The notes under the pieces: model-generated
Told to the model about the DNA's origin: nothing
What the model saw: only the letters and a program-made list of their open reading frames with translations
Databases searched by the model: none
NCBI RefSeq assembly: GCF_003293595.1
Contig: NZ_CP022162.1
Span: 404,346 to 468,345 of the forward strand
Origin: Microbacterium sp. PM5
GTDB taxonomy: Bacteria; Actinomycetota; Actinomycetes; Actinomycetales; Microbacteriaceae
Reading direction: 5' to 3'
DNA length: 64,000 bases
Made by a program: the position numbers and the translations under genes
Shown: positions 15,822 to 24,295 of the stretch, in pieces
Position numbering within the stretch: the first letter of the stretch is position 1
How the letters are laid out: each line of letters opens with the position of its first letter

Positions 15822-16178
15822 TCAGGCACCGTCCCGCGTGCGCATGAGCTGCAGCTCCCAATCGGCGGGCAGGCGATCGGCGGGGCCGGGCACCGGCTGA
15901 TCCAGCGGGTGGCTCGTCGGGGGCGCGAGCGAGGGACCGATCACCGCCGTCTGTGCGCCGTAATCCCACCACCAGCTCTCGCCCGGCTCGTAGCTCTGCA
16001 CGTAGCGGTGGCCGGAGTCCGCCGCGTGCGCCGATGCGTGGCGATGCGGCGACGAGTCGCAGCAGCCCACGTGACCACACGCGGCGCAGCGGCGCAGATG
16101 CAGCCACCATCCGCCGACCGCCTCGCAGTCGGCGCAGCCGTCGCCGCTGGGTGCGGCACTCACATCGATCTGCGGCAT
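15822..16178 (-). CDS. UBP-type zinc finger domain protein
   Basis: 118 residues. Paired cysteines (C-A-D-C near 15-18; C-A-A-C-G-H-V-G-C-C near 31-40), then D-S-S-P-H-R-H-A-S-A-H and S-G-H-R-Y-V-Q-S-Y-E-P-G-E-S-W-W-W-D-Y, match the ZnF-UBP fold that binds free ubiquitin tails in eukaryotes. Stand-alone versions are common in actinobacteria, where ligand and role are unknown. The C-terminal third is proline-rich. Convergent with the FMN reductase across the terminator at 15760-15791. Confidence 0.85.
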   Translation of the reverse strand: MPQIDVSAAPSGDGCADCEAVGGWWLHLRRCAACGHVGCCDSSPHRHASAHAADSGHRYVQSYEPGESWWWDYGAQTAVIGPSLAPPTSHPLDQPVPGPADRLPADWELQLMRTRDGA

Positions 16179-16218
16179 CCGTCGACCCCCTCCACGCGGG
16201 CGAGCCCGACCACTCTTC

Positions 16219-16935
16219 TCAGCCGATCTCGGCGATCGCGTCGGTGATCACTCGCGCCACCTCGACGGGGTGGGTCTGCATCACGAGATGCGGTGCATCC
16301 AGTTCCACGACCTTCCGCAGTCCCGCGCGCTGGTATCCGAAGCGCTCGACGTCGGGGTTGATGGTGCGATCCGCCGCCGACACGATTCCCCAGGCCGGCT
16401 TCGTCTTCCATGCCGCCGCCGGCGCACCCTCGCCGAACGCCAGCGCTGCCAGGGGCCGCTGCGAGGCGGCGAGCACCTGTGCGTGCGCCAGGGCGACGCC
16501 GTGGGCGAACACCTCCGGGAAGGCATCCACCTCGACCGTCACGTCCGTGCCCGGCTCGCCGCCGTCGACGGGGAACGGCGCGTACACCAGGTGCTGGGCG
16601 AGGTCGGAGTCGGGAAAGCCGCCCTGCAGCTCTCCGAGGCTCTCACCCTCCGTGAGTGCGTATCCGGAGACGTAGACCAGTCCGACGACGTTCTCGGCCA
16701 TGCCCGCGACCGTGATGACCGCCCCGCCATACGAATGACCGGCCAGCAGCACGGGGCCGTCGATCTGCTCGACGACGGAGCGGATGTAGGCGGAGTCGCC
16801 GATGAGGCTGCGATTGGGGACGGCGGGAACGCGGACGCGCATTCCCTGATCGAGCAGGGCGCGGGTGACGGGGGCCCAGCTGGCCGCGTCGGCGAATGCC
16901 CCGTGGATGAGGACGATGGTCGGTGTCTCGGTCAT
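16219..16935 (-). CDS. alpha/beta-fold hydrolase
   Basis: 238 residues from ATG 16935 with GGGAG upstream. Contains the oxyanion strand I-V-L-I-H-G-A-F-A-D-A-A-S-W (about 7-20), the nucleophile elbow G-H-S-Y-G-G near 75, and a late D-A-P-H-L-V-M-Q-T-H-P with the probable catalytic His. The pattern is that of the EstC/hydroxynitrile-lyase-like hydrolases widespread in actinobacteria. Divergent from the GlxA-type regulator, which may control it. Substrate unknown. Confidence 0.85.
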   Translation of the reverse strand: MTETPTIVLIHGAFADAASWAPVTRALLDQGMRVRVPAVPNRSLIGDSAYIRSVVEQIDGPVLLAGHSYGGAVITVAGMAENVVGLVYVSGYALTEGESLGELQGGFPDSDLAQHLVYAPFPVDGGEPGTDVTVEVDAFPEVFAHGVALAHAQVLAASQRPLAALAFGEGAPAAAWKTKPAWGIVSAADRTINPDVERFGYQRAGLRKVVELDAPHLVMQTHPVEVARVITDAIAEIG

Positions 16936-17134
16936 GGCCGGCTCCCTCTCTGCGCGGGGCGTCGACCCGATGCCGATCCGCTCCCGCCCGGCCACCGTAG
17001 GCAGCCGTGGCCGCAGCCAGGCAGGGCCGACTGTCGAAAAGGCGGCTCGACATCTGTCGAGCGCCTGCGCGGGCGTGTCGGCGCCGGGCGGGGGACAATG
17101 GCACGTGCCGCGTCGCGGCGAGAAGGGAGACACC

Positions 17135-18100
17135 GTGCCCGCTGCACGTCGTCGCATCGGTTTCCTGCTCTTCGACGGCGTGAAGGCGCTCGATGTGATC
17201 GGTCCGGCGGAGGTGTTCGCCGAGGCCAATCTGACCGCCGACACGTACGATCTCGTCTTCCTCTCCGCGTCGGGCGCAGATGTCATGACGAGCATGGGTC
17301 TCACCTTCGGCGTCCACGCTGCGGCATCCGACAGTGGTCCCCTCGACACGATCGTCGTCCCCGGGAGCGAGTGGGCGCCGGACGTCTTCGACGACGCCGA
17401 GCTGCGCGCCGCCATCGTCCTGCTGTCGCGTCGGGCGCGTCGCGTCGCGTCGATCTGCAGCGGCGCCTTCGGCCTCGCCGCCGTGGGTCTGCTCGACGGC
17501 GGCCCCGCGACCACGCACTGGAAGTTCGCGGACGAGCTGGCTCGTCGACACCCGGCCGTGCGCGTGGATGCCGAACATCTCTTCACGCGGCAGGGTGAGG
17601 TCTTCACGTCCGCCGGCGTCGCCGCCGGCATCGACCTCGCGCTGTGTCTCGTGGAAGACGACCTGGGCGCCGACGTCGCCCGCGCGGTGGCGCAGGGCCT
17701 TCTGGTCTACATGCGCAGAGCCGGCGGTCAGGCGCAGTTCTCGGCACCGCTGCGCGCGCGCACGCCGCGCACGTCGCTGGGCGCCGCCATCGCGGCGTAT
17801 GTCGCCGAGAACCCGACGCGCCCGCTGACGGTGGGCGAGCTGGCCGCGCACGTCAACGTCAGCACGCGACACGTGACCCGCGTCATCCGTGACGAGCTGG
17901 GCGCGACGGCCGCCTCCTACGTCGCCGCGGTGCGCCTGTCGATCGCCGTCGGACTGCTCGAGTCCGGGGCGGCGGTCACCGAAGCTGCGGCGTCGGCCGG
18001 GTTTCCCTCCGTCGTGGCGCTTCGGCGCGCCTTCGCGGCGCAGTACCGCATGACGCCTTCCGAGTATCAGCGCCGGTTCCGCCGCACCGCATCGGTCTAG
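17135..18100 (+). CDS. GlxA-family AraC-type regulator with DJ-1/PfpI-like domain
   Basis: 321 residues. An N-terminal DJ-1/PfpI domain (F-L-L-F-D-G-V-K-A-L-D-V-I-G-P at 9-23; S-I-C-S-G-A-F near 107 with the nucleophile-elbow Cys) is followed by a C-terminal AraC DNA-binding domain (about 215-320) with two HTH units (V-G-E-L-A-A-H-V-N-V-S-T-R-H-V-T-R and A-S-A-G-F-P-S-V-V-A-L-R-R-A-F). GTG 17135 has AAGGGAGA just upstream; an in-frame GTG at 17105 is an alternative. Divergent from the alpha/beta hydrolase, a common arrangement for control of a small catabolic or detoxification enzyme. Confidence 0.87.
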   Translation: MPAARRRIGFLLFDGVKALDVIGPAEVFAEANLTADTYDLVFLSASGADVMTSMGLTFGVHAAASDSGPLDTIVVPGSEWAPDVFDDAELRAAIVLLSRRARRVASICSGAFGLAAVGLLDGGPATTHWKFADELARRHPAVRVDAEHLFTRQGEVFTSAGVAAGIDLALCLVEDDLGADVARAVAQGLLVYMRRAGGQAQFSAPLRARTPRTSLGAAIAAYVAENPTRPLTVGELAAHVNVSTRHVTRVIRDELGATAASYVAAVRLSIAVGLLESGAAVTEAAASAGFPSVVALRRAFAAQYRMTPSEYQRRFRRTASV

Positions 18101-18109
18101 ACCGCTGCC

Positions 18110-19027
18110 TCAGGACGCGATCTCGTCGGCATCCGCATCATCGTCGACGCAGATCGGGTCGAGCTCCGCGGCCACCGCCACGGCCTGCGCTGGGTCACCG
18201 TCCGCGGGCGCCCTGTTCGCGTCGCGCACCAGATCCGCCAGCGCGGCGACACCGGGCGTCTGCGGCTCAGCGAAGAAGAGGGTCATCGTCCACCCCGCCG
18301 CCCCGGCGAGCGTGAGCGACTCGGCACGCAGCGTCACCCAACCGTGTGCGTCGATGTACACCATCGGCCACGCGTTGAACTGCGGCCCGACACCGCATGC
18401 GCCCCAGATGCGCCGAAACCGGTCGTCGGTGCGGCCGAGCGCTGCGACGATCTGGCGGAGCCTCGCATCGCGTGGATCCGCGTGGTATCTGAGCGATGCG
18501 ACGAGGGCGCGCGCCGTGCGCTCCCAGTGCGCTTCGGAGTGCGGGTCGGGATAGTGGGCGAACACCGACATCACGAGGTTCATGCCGGGACGCAGCCCAC
18601 CCGGTGCCAGGAGGAGACCGGGCCGGTTGACCGCGACGACGTCCATCGTCGCATTCGAGATGTAGGCGGGCGTATCACGGTGCAGGCGCAGCAGGTCGAG
18701 AGCACCCGATGGCATCTGGCCGGTCGCCGCCGGTTCGGCATGTCCGGCTGCTAGTGCGGCCATGCGCCGCAGATGCTCGTCTCCGTAGTGGTCGAGCCGC
18801 AGCGCGCGGCTGAGCGCGGAGAGCACCTGCTGGGACGGCTGGTGGCCGCGCCCCTGCTCCAAGCGCAGGTAGTAGTCCGCACTGATGCCGGCGAGTTCGG
18901 CGACCTCCGTGCGTCGCAGGCCGGCCACCCGTCGCCCCCGCTCTGCGGCCAGACCGACGCTCTCGGGGCTCAGCGATTCGCGGCGGTCGCGCAGAAACTC
19001 GGCGAGGGGGTTGCGCGTGCCGTCCAT
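18110..19027 (-). CDS. XRE-family regulator with MmyB-like ligand-binding domain
   Basis: 305 residues from ATG 19027 with GAGGAGA upstream. An N-terminal XRE HTH (V-A-G-L-R-R-T-E-V-A-E-L-A-G-I-S-A-D-Y-Y-L-R-L-E-Q-G) is followed by the MmyB-like PAS-type domain (about 105-270) with D-V-V-A-V-N-R-P, the motif typical of actinobacterial SCO-type regulators that bind fatty acids or similar ligands. Ends only 10 bases from the convergent GlxA gene and is divergent from a TetR regulator. Target genes are not evident. Confidence 0.87.
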   Translation of the reverse strand: MDGTRNPLAEFLRDRRESLSPESVGLAAERGRRVAGLRRTEVAELAGISADYYLRLEQGRGHQPSQQVLSALSRALRLDHYGDEHLRRMAALAAGHAEPAATGQMPSGALDLLRLHRDTPAYISNATMDVVAVNRPGLLLAPGGLRPGMNLVMSVFAHYPDPHSEAHWERTARALVASLRYHADPRDARLRQIVAALGRTDDRFRRIWGACGVGPQFNAWPMVYIDAHGWVTLRAESLTLAGAAGWTMTLFFAEPQTPGVAALADLVRDANRAPADGDPAQAVAVAAELDPICVDDDADADEIAS

Positions 19028-19168
19028 CGTTCTCCTCGGGGTTTTGGAGAGGGCATTCCAATTGTGGATCCCGCGTCGCCCTCAGCGTGGGGCGCAAACG
19101 GACAGGAATGCGCCGGATCCGGACCGATCCGTGAGTCGTCCACCCGCCGACGGAGTACGTTCGACACC

Positions 19169-19750
19169 GTGGGTCGACCCCGGCGATATGACGAGAACGA
19201 GCTCCTGGATGCCGCGCAGGAGCTCTTCTGGACGCGCGGATACGATCGCACCTCCGTCGAGGACATCGCTGCGGCGTCCGGTGTCGCCACCAGCAGCCTG
19301 TACGCGACGCACGGCTCCAAGCGCGACCTTTTCCTTCAGGTCTTCCGGCGGTACTGCGCAGGCCGCGTCGATGTCGTGGCGGATGCCGTGTCGGACAGCA
19401 CCGATGACGGAGACGAACTGCTCGCGATATTCCTGCGCCGCGTGGTCGACGACTGCGTCTCCTACCCCGACCGCCGCGGATGCCTCATGCTCACCAGCCT
19501 CACCGAACTGCGTGAGCGCTTCCCCGAAGTGGTCGAGATCTCCACCGTCACGATCGCGGCGATGGAGGAGGCCGTTGCGACCGCGCTGGCCCACACCGCC
19601 CATCGCGCCGGGCGCCGGCTGCACGCGCGCGACGTCGCCGCCCGCGCCGAGCAGGCGGTGCTGGCCTCGCAGGCCGTCATCCACCTCAGCCGGCTTCCCC
19701 TGCCGCGGCCCCGTCTGCTCGCGATGGGCGAGGCCCTCTTGAGGTCCTGA
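19169..19750 (+). CDS. TetR-family transcriptional regulator
   Basis: 193 residues from GTG 19169. The N-terminal HTH is clear (E-D-I-A-A-A-S-G-V-A-T-S-S-L-Y-A-T-H-G-S-K-R-D-L-F), and the C-terminal domain contains Y-P-D-R-R-G-C-L-M, the conserved cysteine segment of the TetR_C subgroup seen in AcrR/NemR-like repressors. The start lies 7 bases after TACGTT (19156-19161), suggesting a leaderless transcript. An inverted repeat CGGATC-N6-GATCCG (19114-19131) just upstream could be its own operator. Divergent from the MmyB-like gene. Confidence 0.85.
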   Translation: MGRPRRYDENELLDAAQELFWTRGYDRTSVEDIAAASGVATSSLYATHGSKRDLFLQVFRRYCAGRVDVVADAVSDSTDDGDELLAIFLRRVVDDCVSYPDRRGCLMLTSLTELRERFPEVVEISTVTIAAMEEAVATALAHTAHRAGRRLHARDVAARAEQAVLASQAVIHLSRLPLPRPRLLAMGEALLRS

Positions 19751-19816
19751 CAGAATCCGTCAGACGTCGAAAGCCTCCACCGGGCCTTCGCGGTAGATTC
19801 GCACCAGGAGGCGAGC

Positions 19817-20410
19817 ATGGCAGAGTTCAGCAGAGGCTTCGGATCCCGCCGCCGCGAGTCGGATGCGCAGCTTCCGCCGGGGCAGTACCTCACGGCGGAC
19901 TTCCCCGTGCTGTCGGCGGGTCCGACGCCGCGGATCGCGACCGAGGAGTGGGAGTTCTCGGTGGTCACCGAGACCGGGCAGACGACATCGTGGTCGTGGG
20001 AGCAGCTGCAGGCGCTTCCGATCGAAGACATCCACACCGACATCCACTGCGTGACCCGGTGGTCCAAACTGGGCACCCGATGGCGCGGCGTGTCGCTCGA
20101 CACGCTGCTGGAGGGGGTCTCGACGACGGCCGTCTCGGCGATGGCGCACTCCTACGGCGGCTACACGACTAACGTGCCGCTCGTCGATCTCCGCGGTGGA
20201 CGCGCGTGGGTCGCCTTCGAGTTCGACGGCGCTCCTCTCGCACCCGAGCACGGCGGTCCCGCACGACTGCTCGTGCCCCACCTCTACTTCTGGAAGAGCG
20301 CGAAGTGGGTGCGCGGGCTCGTCCTGCAGGAACGCGACGATCCCGGCTTCTGGGAGCAGAACGGCTACAACCTCCACGGGGATCCGTGGCGGGAGGAACG
20401 CTACTGGTGA
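19817..20410 (+). CDS. sulfite oxidase-like molybdopterin oxidoreductase (YuiH type)
   Basis: 197 residues; AGGAGG precedes the ATG. The sequence is the oxidoreductase molybdopterin-binding core: D-I-H-C-V-T-R-W-S near residue 76 with the molybdenum-ligating Cys, W-R-G-V-S-L-D-T-L-L, A-H-S-Y-G-G-Y-T-T-N near 114, and a C-terminal P-H-L-Y-F-W-K-S-A-K-W-V-R-G. No signal peptide or Tat motif and no heme domain, so unlike YedY or sulfite oxidase it appears cytoplasmic. The flavin reductase gene overlaps its stop, implying the reductase supplies or accepts electrons. Substrate unknown. Confidence 0.87.
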   Translation: MAEFSRGFGSRRRESDAQLPPGQYLTADFPVLSAGPTPRIATEEWEFSVVTETGQTTSWSWEQLQALPIEDIHTDIHCVTRWSKLGTRWRGVSLDTLLEGVSTTAVSAMAHSYGGYTTNVPLVDLRGGRAWVAFEFDGAPLAPEHGGPARLLVPHLYFWKSAKWVRGLVLQERDDPGFWEQNGYNLHGDPWREERYW

Positions 20411-21132
20411 GCGCCTCGGCCTGGCTTCCGGCCCACGTGGCCGCGGTTGCCGCCCTCACCGCACATGCCCGTCGGATCACCCTGGACGTGCCCGCCTGGC
20501 CGGGCAATCTGCCGGGCCAGCACCTCGACGTGCGTCTGACCGCTGAGGACGGATACCAGGCAGAACGGTCGTACTCGATCGCAAGCATCGGAGATGGTCC
20601 GCTCGTCGAGCTCGCGGTCGACGAGGTGCCTGACGGCGAGGTGTCGCCCTACCTCGTCCGCGACGTCCAGCCGGGTGACTTCCTCGAGGTCAAGGGACCC
20701 CTCGGCGAGTACTTCGTCTGGCGTGAGGACGATCCCGCGCCCGTGCAGTTGATCGCGGGGGGATCGGGGGTCGTGCCGCTGCTGGCCATGGCTCGCGCGC
20801 GTGCCGTCGCCGACGGTGCGGCTCCGTTCCGCCTGCTCTGCTCGACCCGTTCGCCAGACGACGCGATGTACGCCGACGAGATCTCCCGCCTTCCACCCGC
20901 CGCGTTCACGGTGTCGTGGGTCTACACACGCCAGCCGCCGCCCGGGTGGCCGCGAACGGCAGGCCGCGTCACCGATGCCGAGCTGGCGCAGCTGTGTTGG
21001 CCGCCCGCGGAGCGCCCCGCCGTCTTCGTGTGCGGGCCGACGTCGTTCGTGGAGGCGGTCGCCGACGCGCTCGTTCGCATCGGGCACGAGCCGGCGCGGA
21101 TTCGCACGGAGAGATTCGGAGGGTCATCATGA
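20407..21132 (+). CDS. ferredoxin reductase-like FAD/NAD-binding oxidoreductase
   Basis: 241 residues from GTG 20407, overlapping the molybdoenzyme stop, with GGGAGGAA 8 bases upstream. FAD-binding motif R-S-Y-S-I-A-S near residue 59, a G-P-L-G-E-Y-F stretch, and an NAD(P) domain with G-G-S-G-V-V-P near 120 and F-V-C-G-P-T-S-F near 211. There is no 2Fe-2S domain, so it passes electrons directly to a partner protein, most likely the preceding molybdoenzyme. The DUF6510 gene overlaps its stop. Confidence 0.86.
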   Translation: MSASAWLPAHVAAVAALTAHARRITLDVPAWPGNLPGQHLDVRLTAEDGYQAERSYSIASIGDGPLVELAVDEVPDGEVSPYLVRDVQPGDFLEVKGPLGEYFVWREDDPAPVQLIAGGSGVVPLLAMARARAVADGAAPFRLLCSTRSPDDAMYADEISRLPPAAFTVSWVYTRQPPPGWPRTAGRVTDAELAQLCWPPAERPAVFVCGPTSFVEAVADALVRIGHEPARIRTERFGGSS

Positions 21133-21437
21133 CGACGGATGCCGTGGCGCACCCGACGCCCGTCGGGCGCCGCGTCGCTCGAGTCGACGGCAACGCACTG
21201 GCGGGGATGCTCTCCGGCGTGTTCGCCGACGACCCGACCTCGATCGTCGTCGTGTGCGGGCATTGCGCGCGCTCGGGACCGTTGGCCGAGGCCGTCGTGG
21301 AGCGCGACGAGCATGCTGCGATCGTGCGCTGTCGCGGGTGCTCCCGCACGCTCATGACGGTCGTGGCGGCGCCGTCGGGTCCGGCGATCAGGATCGCCGC
21401 CCTCGCCGAGCTGATCAGCCCGACTGCCGCCCGCTAA
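21129..21437 (+). CDS. DUF6510 family protein
   Basis: 102 residues, coupled to the reductase gene by an ATGA overlap. Two Cys pairs, V-C-G-H-C near residues 43-46 and C-R-G-C near 68-71, look like a zinc ribbon or small metal site. The family name comes from the overall pattern (D-G-N-A-L-A-G-M-L near the start). It is found next to this molybdoenzyme/reductase pair in related actinobacteria as far as I recall, and may be a small electron carrier or assembly factor. Its end overlaps the convergent PucR-type gene by four bases. Confidence 0.75.
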   Translation: MTTDAVAHPTPVGRRVARVDGNALAGMLSGVFADDPTSIVVVCGHCARSGPLAEAVVERDEHAAIVRCRGCSRTLMTVVAAPSGPAIRIAALAELISPTAAR

Positions 21438-22462
21438 GCCGACGCCAGCTCGGGTCGGGCCTCCCACAGTCTCGCGGTCTTCAGCGCGAGGTGCAGAGTG
21501 CTGCGCTGCAGGCCGTCGGCCAGCGCTTCGCGCACCGCCGAGGGCATGTGCTCGAGGCGGTAGTAGAGCGTCGTGCGGTGGATGTGCAGCCGGGCACAGG
21601 TATCGGGTGCCCGGCCCGCCTCGTCAAGATAGGCCTCGATGGTCTGACGCTGCACCTCGTCACCGGCGGTCAGCAGCGCGTGCGCGGCGGGGGAGACCAA
21701 CTGAAGCAGGCGCGGCGAGGCGGGGACGGACTGCACCAGCATCCATCCACCGAGATCTTCCGCCCGCGGCGCGAGTGCCTGCGGCATCGTGGCACGCAGA
21801 CGCGCGGCATCCAGGGCCTGGCGGATCGTCGGCAACGGATCGTCGCGATCGGGCGGGCAGTCGGCGGTCGCGAGAGCAGACGGGCGCGCCGCGTGCGCGC
21901 GCGTCTCGCGCTCGACGGCGGCGATGCAGGCCGCCATGTCGACCGTCGCGGGGGAGATCAGGACGACGGCGTCGTCGACGATGTCCACGAAGTCGGTCGG
22001 CGCGGGCAAGGCTGCGGCGAGGCGGCGCCCCAGCGCGATCTGTTCCACCTCGCCGGCGCCGTTCGCGAGCACGGCCCAGACGCGCAGCGGTTCATCGGGC
22101 GCGACGACCCATCGCCGGGAGCGGAGCTCCCACAGCGCATCGGTGCGCGCGGTGGCATCACCGGCGAGCAGGGCGGCGCAGACGCGCTCGCGTCGGCCGC
22201 CGTCGCCGCCGTGTGCGCGTGCCAGCAGATGGACGGCGGCGTCGACCACACCCCAGGCACGCGAATCCAGGTCGCCCGCCGAGCGACCGATGACGCGCAG
22301 GGTCAGTGATCCGACACCGACCGCAACATCGACGAACCGCGCACCGGCGACGGGCTCCGATACCGCCGCCGCCGGTTGTCGGTCGCCCGACGCGCTGCCG
22401 GTCAGGCGCACCCGCGCCCCCAACGATCGCGCCACCTGGTCGATCACCTCGATCGTCTTCAT
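21434..22462 (-). CDS. PucR-type helix-turn-helix regulator
   Basis: 342 residues from ATG 22462 with GAGGAGA upstream. The C-terminal HTH (T-C-A-R-L-H-I-H-R-T-T-L-Y-Y-R-L-E-H) is the PucR/CdaR-type DNA-binding domain that ends these regulators; the N-terminal part is a poorly conserved sensor region. Stop overlaps that of the convergent DUF6510 gene; the acyl-CoA synthetase ends 105 bases upstream on the same strand. It could control either neighbouring operon. Confidence 0.8.
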   Translation of the reverse strand: MKTIEVIDQVARSLGARVRLTGSASGDRQPAAAVSEPVAGARFVDVAVGVGSLTLRVIGRSAGDLDSRAWGVVDAAVHLLARAHGGDGGRRERVCAALLAGDATARTDALWELRSRRWVVAPDEPLRVWAVLANGAGEVEQIALGRRLAAALPAPTDFVDIVDDAVVLISPATVDMAACIAAVERETRAHAARPSALATADCPPDRDDPLPTIRQALDAARLRATMPQALAPRAEDLGGWMLVQSVPASPRLLQLVSPAAHALLTAGDEVQRQTIEAYLDEAGRAPDTCARLHIHRTTLYYRLEHMPSAVREALADGLQRSTLHLALKTARLWEARPELASA

Positions 22463-22567
22463 GCCCGTCTCCTCGCGTCGCCCCGGTGAGGCCACGGTAG
22501 GACCGGCACGACCTCGCGAGCGTGGCCCTTTCATGGCCACCACCGTGCGCGAGCGGCGCGGATGCCG

Positions 22568-24157
22568 TCAGCCGGCGTGTTCGCGGGCGCGCAGATCCTT
22601 GCGCAGGATCTTTCCGGACGTCGACTTGGGGATCGACTCGATGAACTCGACCCGGCGGATCTTCTTGTGCGGCGCGACGTTGTCGGCGACGAAGCCCATC
22701 ACCTCCTCCGCGGTGAGCCCGGAGTCGGGCGCGGGCACGATGAACGCCTTCGGGATCTCCTGCTTGTCGTCGTCGAGCACGCCGATGACGGCGGCATCCA
22801 TCACCTTCGGATGGCCCAGCAGCAGCGCTTCCAGCTCGGCCGGTGCGATCTGGTAGCCCTTGTACTTGATGAGCTCCTTCACGCGGTCGACGATCGAGAA
22901 GTAGCCGCCGTCGTGGTAGACGGCGATGTCGCCGGTGTGGAGGAAGCCGTCGGCATCCAGGGTCTCGGCCGTCGCCTCGGGCTTGTTGAGGTAGCCGAGC
23001 ATGACGTTCGGGCCCTGCACCCACAGCTCGCCCGGCCGGGTGCGCCCGTCGTCTTCGATCTCGGTGATCTCCTCGCCGGTCTCGGTGTCGACGAGCTTGC
23101 ACACGATGTTCGGCAGGATCGTGCCCACCGAGCTCACCGGGATGTCATCGCGCGTATACGGCATGGCGTGGGAGACGGGGCTCAGCTCGCTCATGCCGTA
23201 GCCCTGCATCATGCGCGCGTTGATGCGGCGGGCGGCGATCTCGGCCGTCTCGCCGTCGAGCGGCGCGGCGCCGGAGAACACGGTGTGCACCGTGGAGATG
23301 TCGAACTGATCGACGATCGGATGCTTGGCGAGAGCCACCGCGATGGGCGGAGCGATGTACAGGTACGTGCAGCCGTAGGTCTGGATGTTGGTGAGGAACT
23401 GCACGAGGTCGAACTTGGGCATGGTGACCAGGGTCGCCCGCTGCTTGAGCGCGAGATTGAGCAGCACCGTCATGCCGTAGATGTGGAAGAAGGGGAGCAC
23501 CGCGAGCACGCGGTCGGTGTTCTTGAGATCGATGTTGATGCGACACTGCGCGACGTTCGCGACGAGGTTGCGGTGACTGAGCATGACGCCCTTGGGAATG
23601 CCGGTCGTCCCCGACGAGTAGGGCAGGACGGCCACGTGCGTCGCCGGGTCGAACGACACCTCCGGCGCGGCACGGCCCTCGCCGAGCAGGCTGCGCAGAT
23701 CGGGATGCCCGTCGGCACCGTCGAGCACGACGAGTCGCTCGGTGGGGATGCCGACGGCCTCTGCCGCCTGCTGCGCGGCGCCCAACAGCGGGCTCACGGT
23801 GATGAGCCAGCTGGCCCCGGCGTCTCGCAGTTGCTTCTCGATCTCGCCGGCGGTGTACAGCGAGTTGATCGTCGTCACCGTCGCGCCGGCGCGAAGGATG
23901 CCGTGGAACACGGTGGCGAACGCCGGCGCGTTCGGGCAGAGCAGACCGAGCACGGTGTCGGTGCCGACGCCGCGAGCAGCCAGCGCGCCGGCGAAGGCGT
24001 CGACCTGCGCCTTGAGCGCGCCGTAGGAGGTCTCGGCGCCCGTTGCCGGATCGATGAGGGCGATGCGCGCGGCGTCATCCGCGCTGAGATCGGCGAACAG
24101 GTCGTCGTAGATGCTGACGTCCGGGATCTCGACATCGGGGAAGGGGCTGGTGAACAC
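22568..24157 (-). CDS. AMP-dependent acyl-CoA synthetase (4-coumarate-CoA ligase-like)
   Basis: 529 residues from GTG 24157 with AAGGAGA upstream. Adenylate-forming motifs are complete: Y-S-S-G-T-T-G-I-P-K-G near 180, G-Y-G-M-S-E-L near 320, G-E-L-W-V-Q-G-P and Y-L-N-K-P near 376-390, Y-K-G-Y-Q-I-A-P-A-E-L-E near 428, and the C-terminal P-K-S-T-S-G-K-I-L-R-K with the catalytic lysine. The I-A-P-A-E-L-E form and overall length match 4CL-type ligases for aryl or medium-chain acids. Single gene; a terminator of the upstream dehydrogenase precedes it. Confidence 0.9.
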   Translation of the reverse strand: MFTSPFPDVEIPDVSIYDDLFADLSADDAARIALIDPATGAETSYGALKAQVDAFAGALAARGVGTDTVLGLLCPNAPAFATVFHGILRAGATVTTINSLYTAGEIEKQLRDAGASWLITVSPLLGAAQQAAEAVGIPTERLVVLDGADGHPDLRSLLGEGRAAPEVSFDPATHVAVLPYSSGTTGIPKGVMLSHRNLVANVAQCRINIDLKNTDRVLAVLPFFHIYGMTVLLNLALKQRATLVTMPKFDLVQFLTNIQTYGCTYLYIAPPIAVALAKHPIVDQFDISTVHTVFSGAAPLDGETAEIAARRINARMMQGYGMSELSPVSHAMPYTRDDIPVSSVGTILPNIVCKLVDTETGEEITEIEDDGRTRPGELWVQGPNVMLGYLNKPEATAETLDADGFLHTGDIAVYHDGGYFSIVDRVKELIKYKGYQIAPAELEALLLGHPKVMDAAVIGVLDDDKQEIPKAFIVPAPDSGLTAEEVMGFVADNVAPHKKIRRVEFIESIPKSTSGKILRKDLRAREHAG

Positions 24158-24246
24158 GGCGGTCTCCTTCGACGGCGGGCGGCGAATGCCCGCGCGGACC
24201 GGCGACGCTGCCGGGTGCGTCCATCATGCCACCGTCGGACGCGTAT

Positions 24247-24285
24247 GCGGCACGCGGTCTCTACATCTGCGAGACCGCGTGCCGC
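24247..24285 (-). terminator. terminator hairpin of the dehydrogenase gene
   Basis: A perfect 15-bp stem (GCGGCACGCGGTCTC with GAGACCGCGTGCCGC) and 9-base loop, 10 bases beyond the stop of the minus-strand dehydrogenase. Confidence 0.8.
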
Positions 24286-24295
24286 CACGCGGGCG

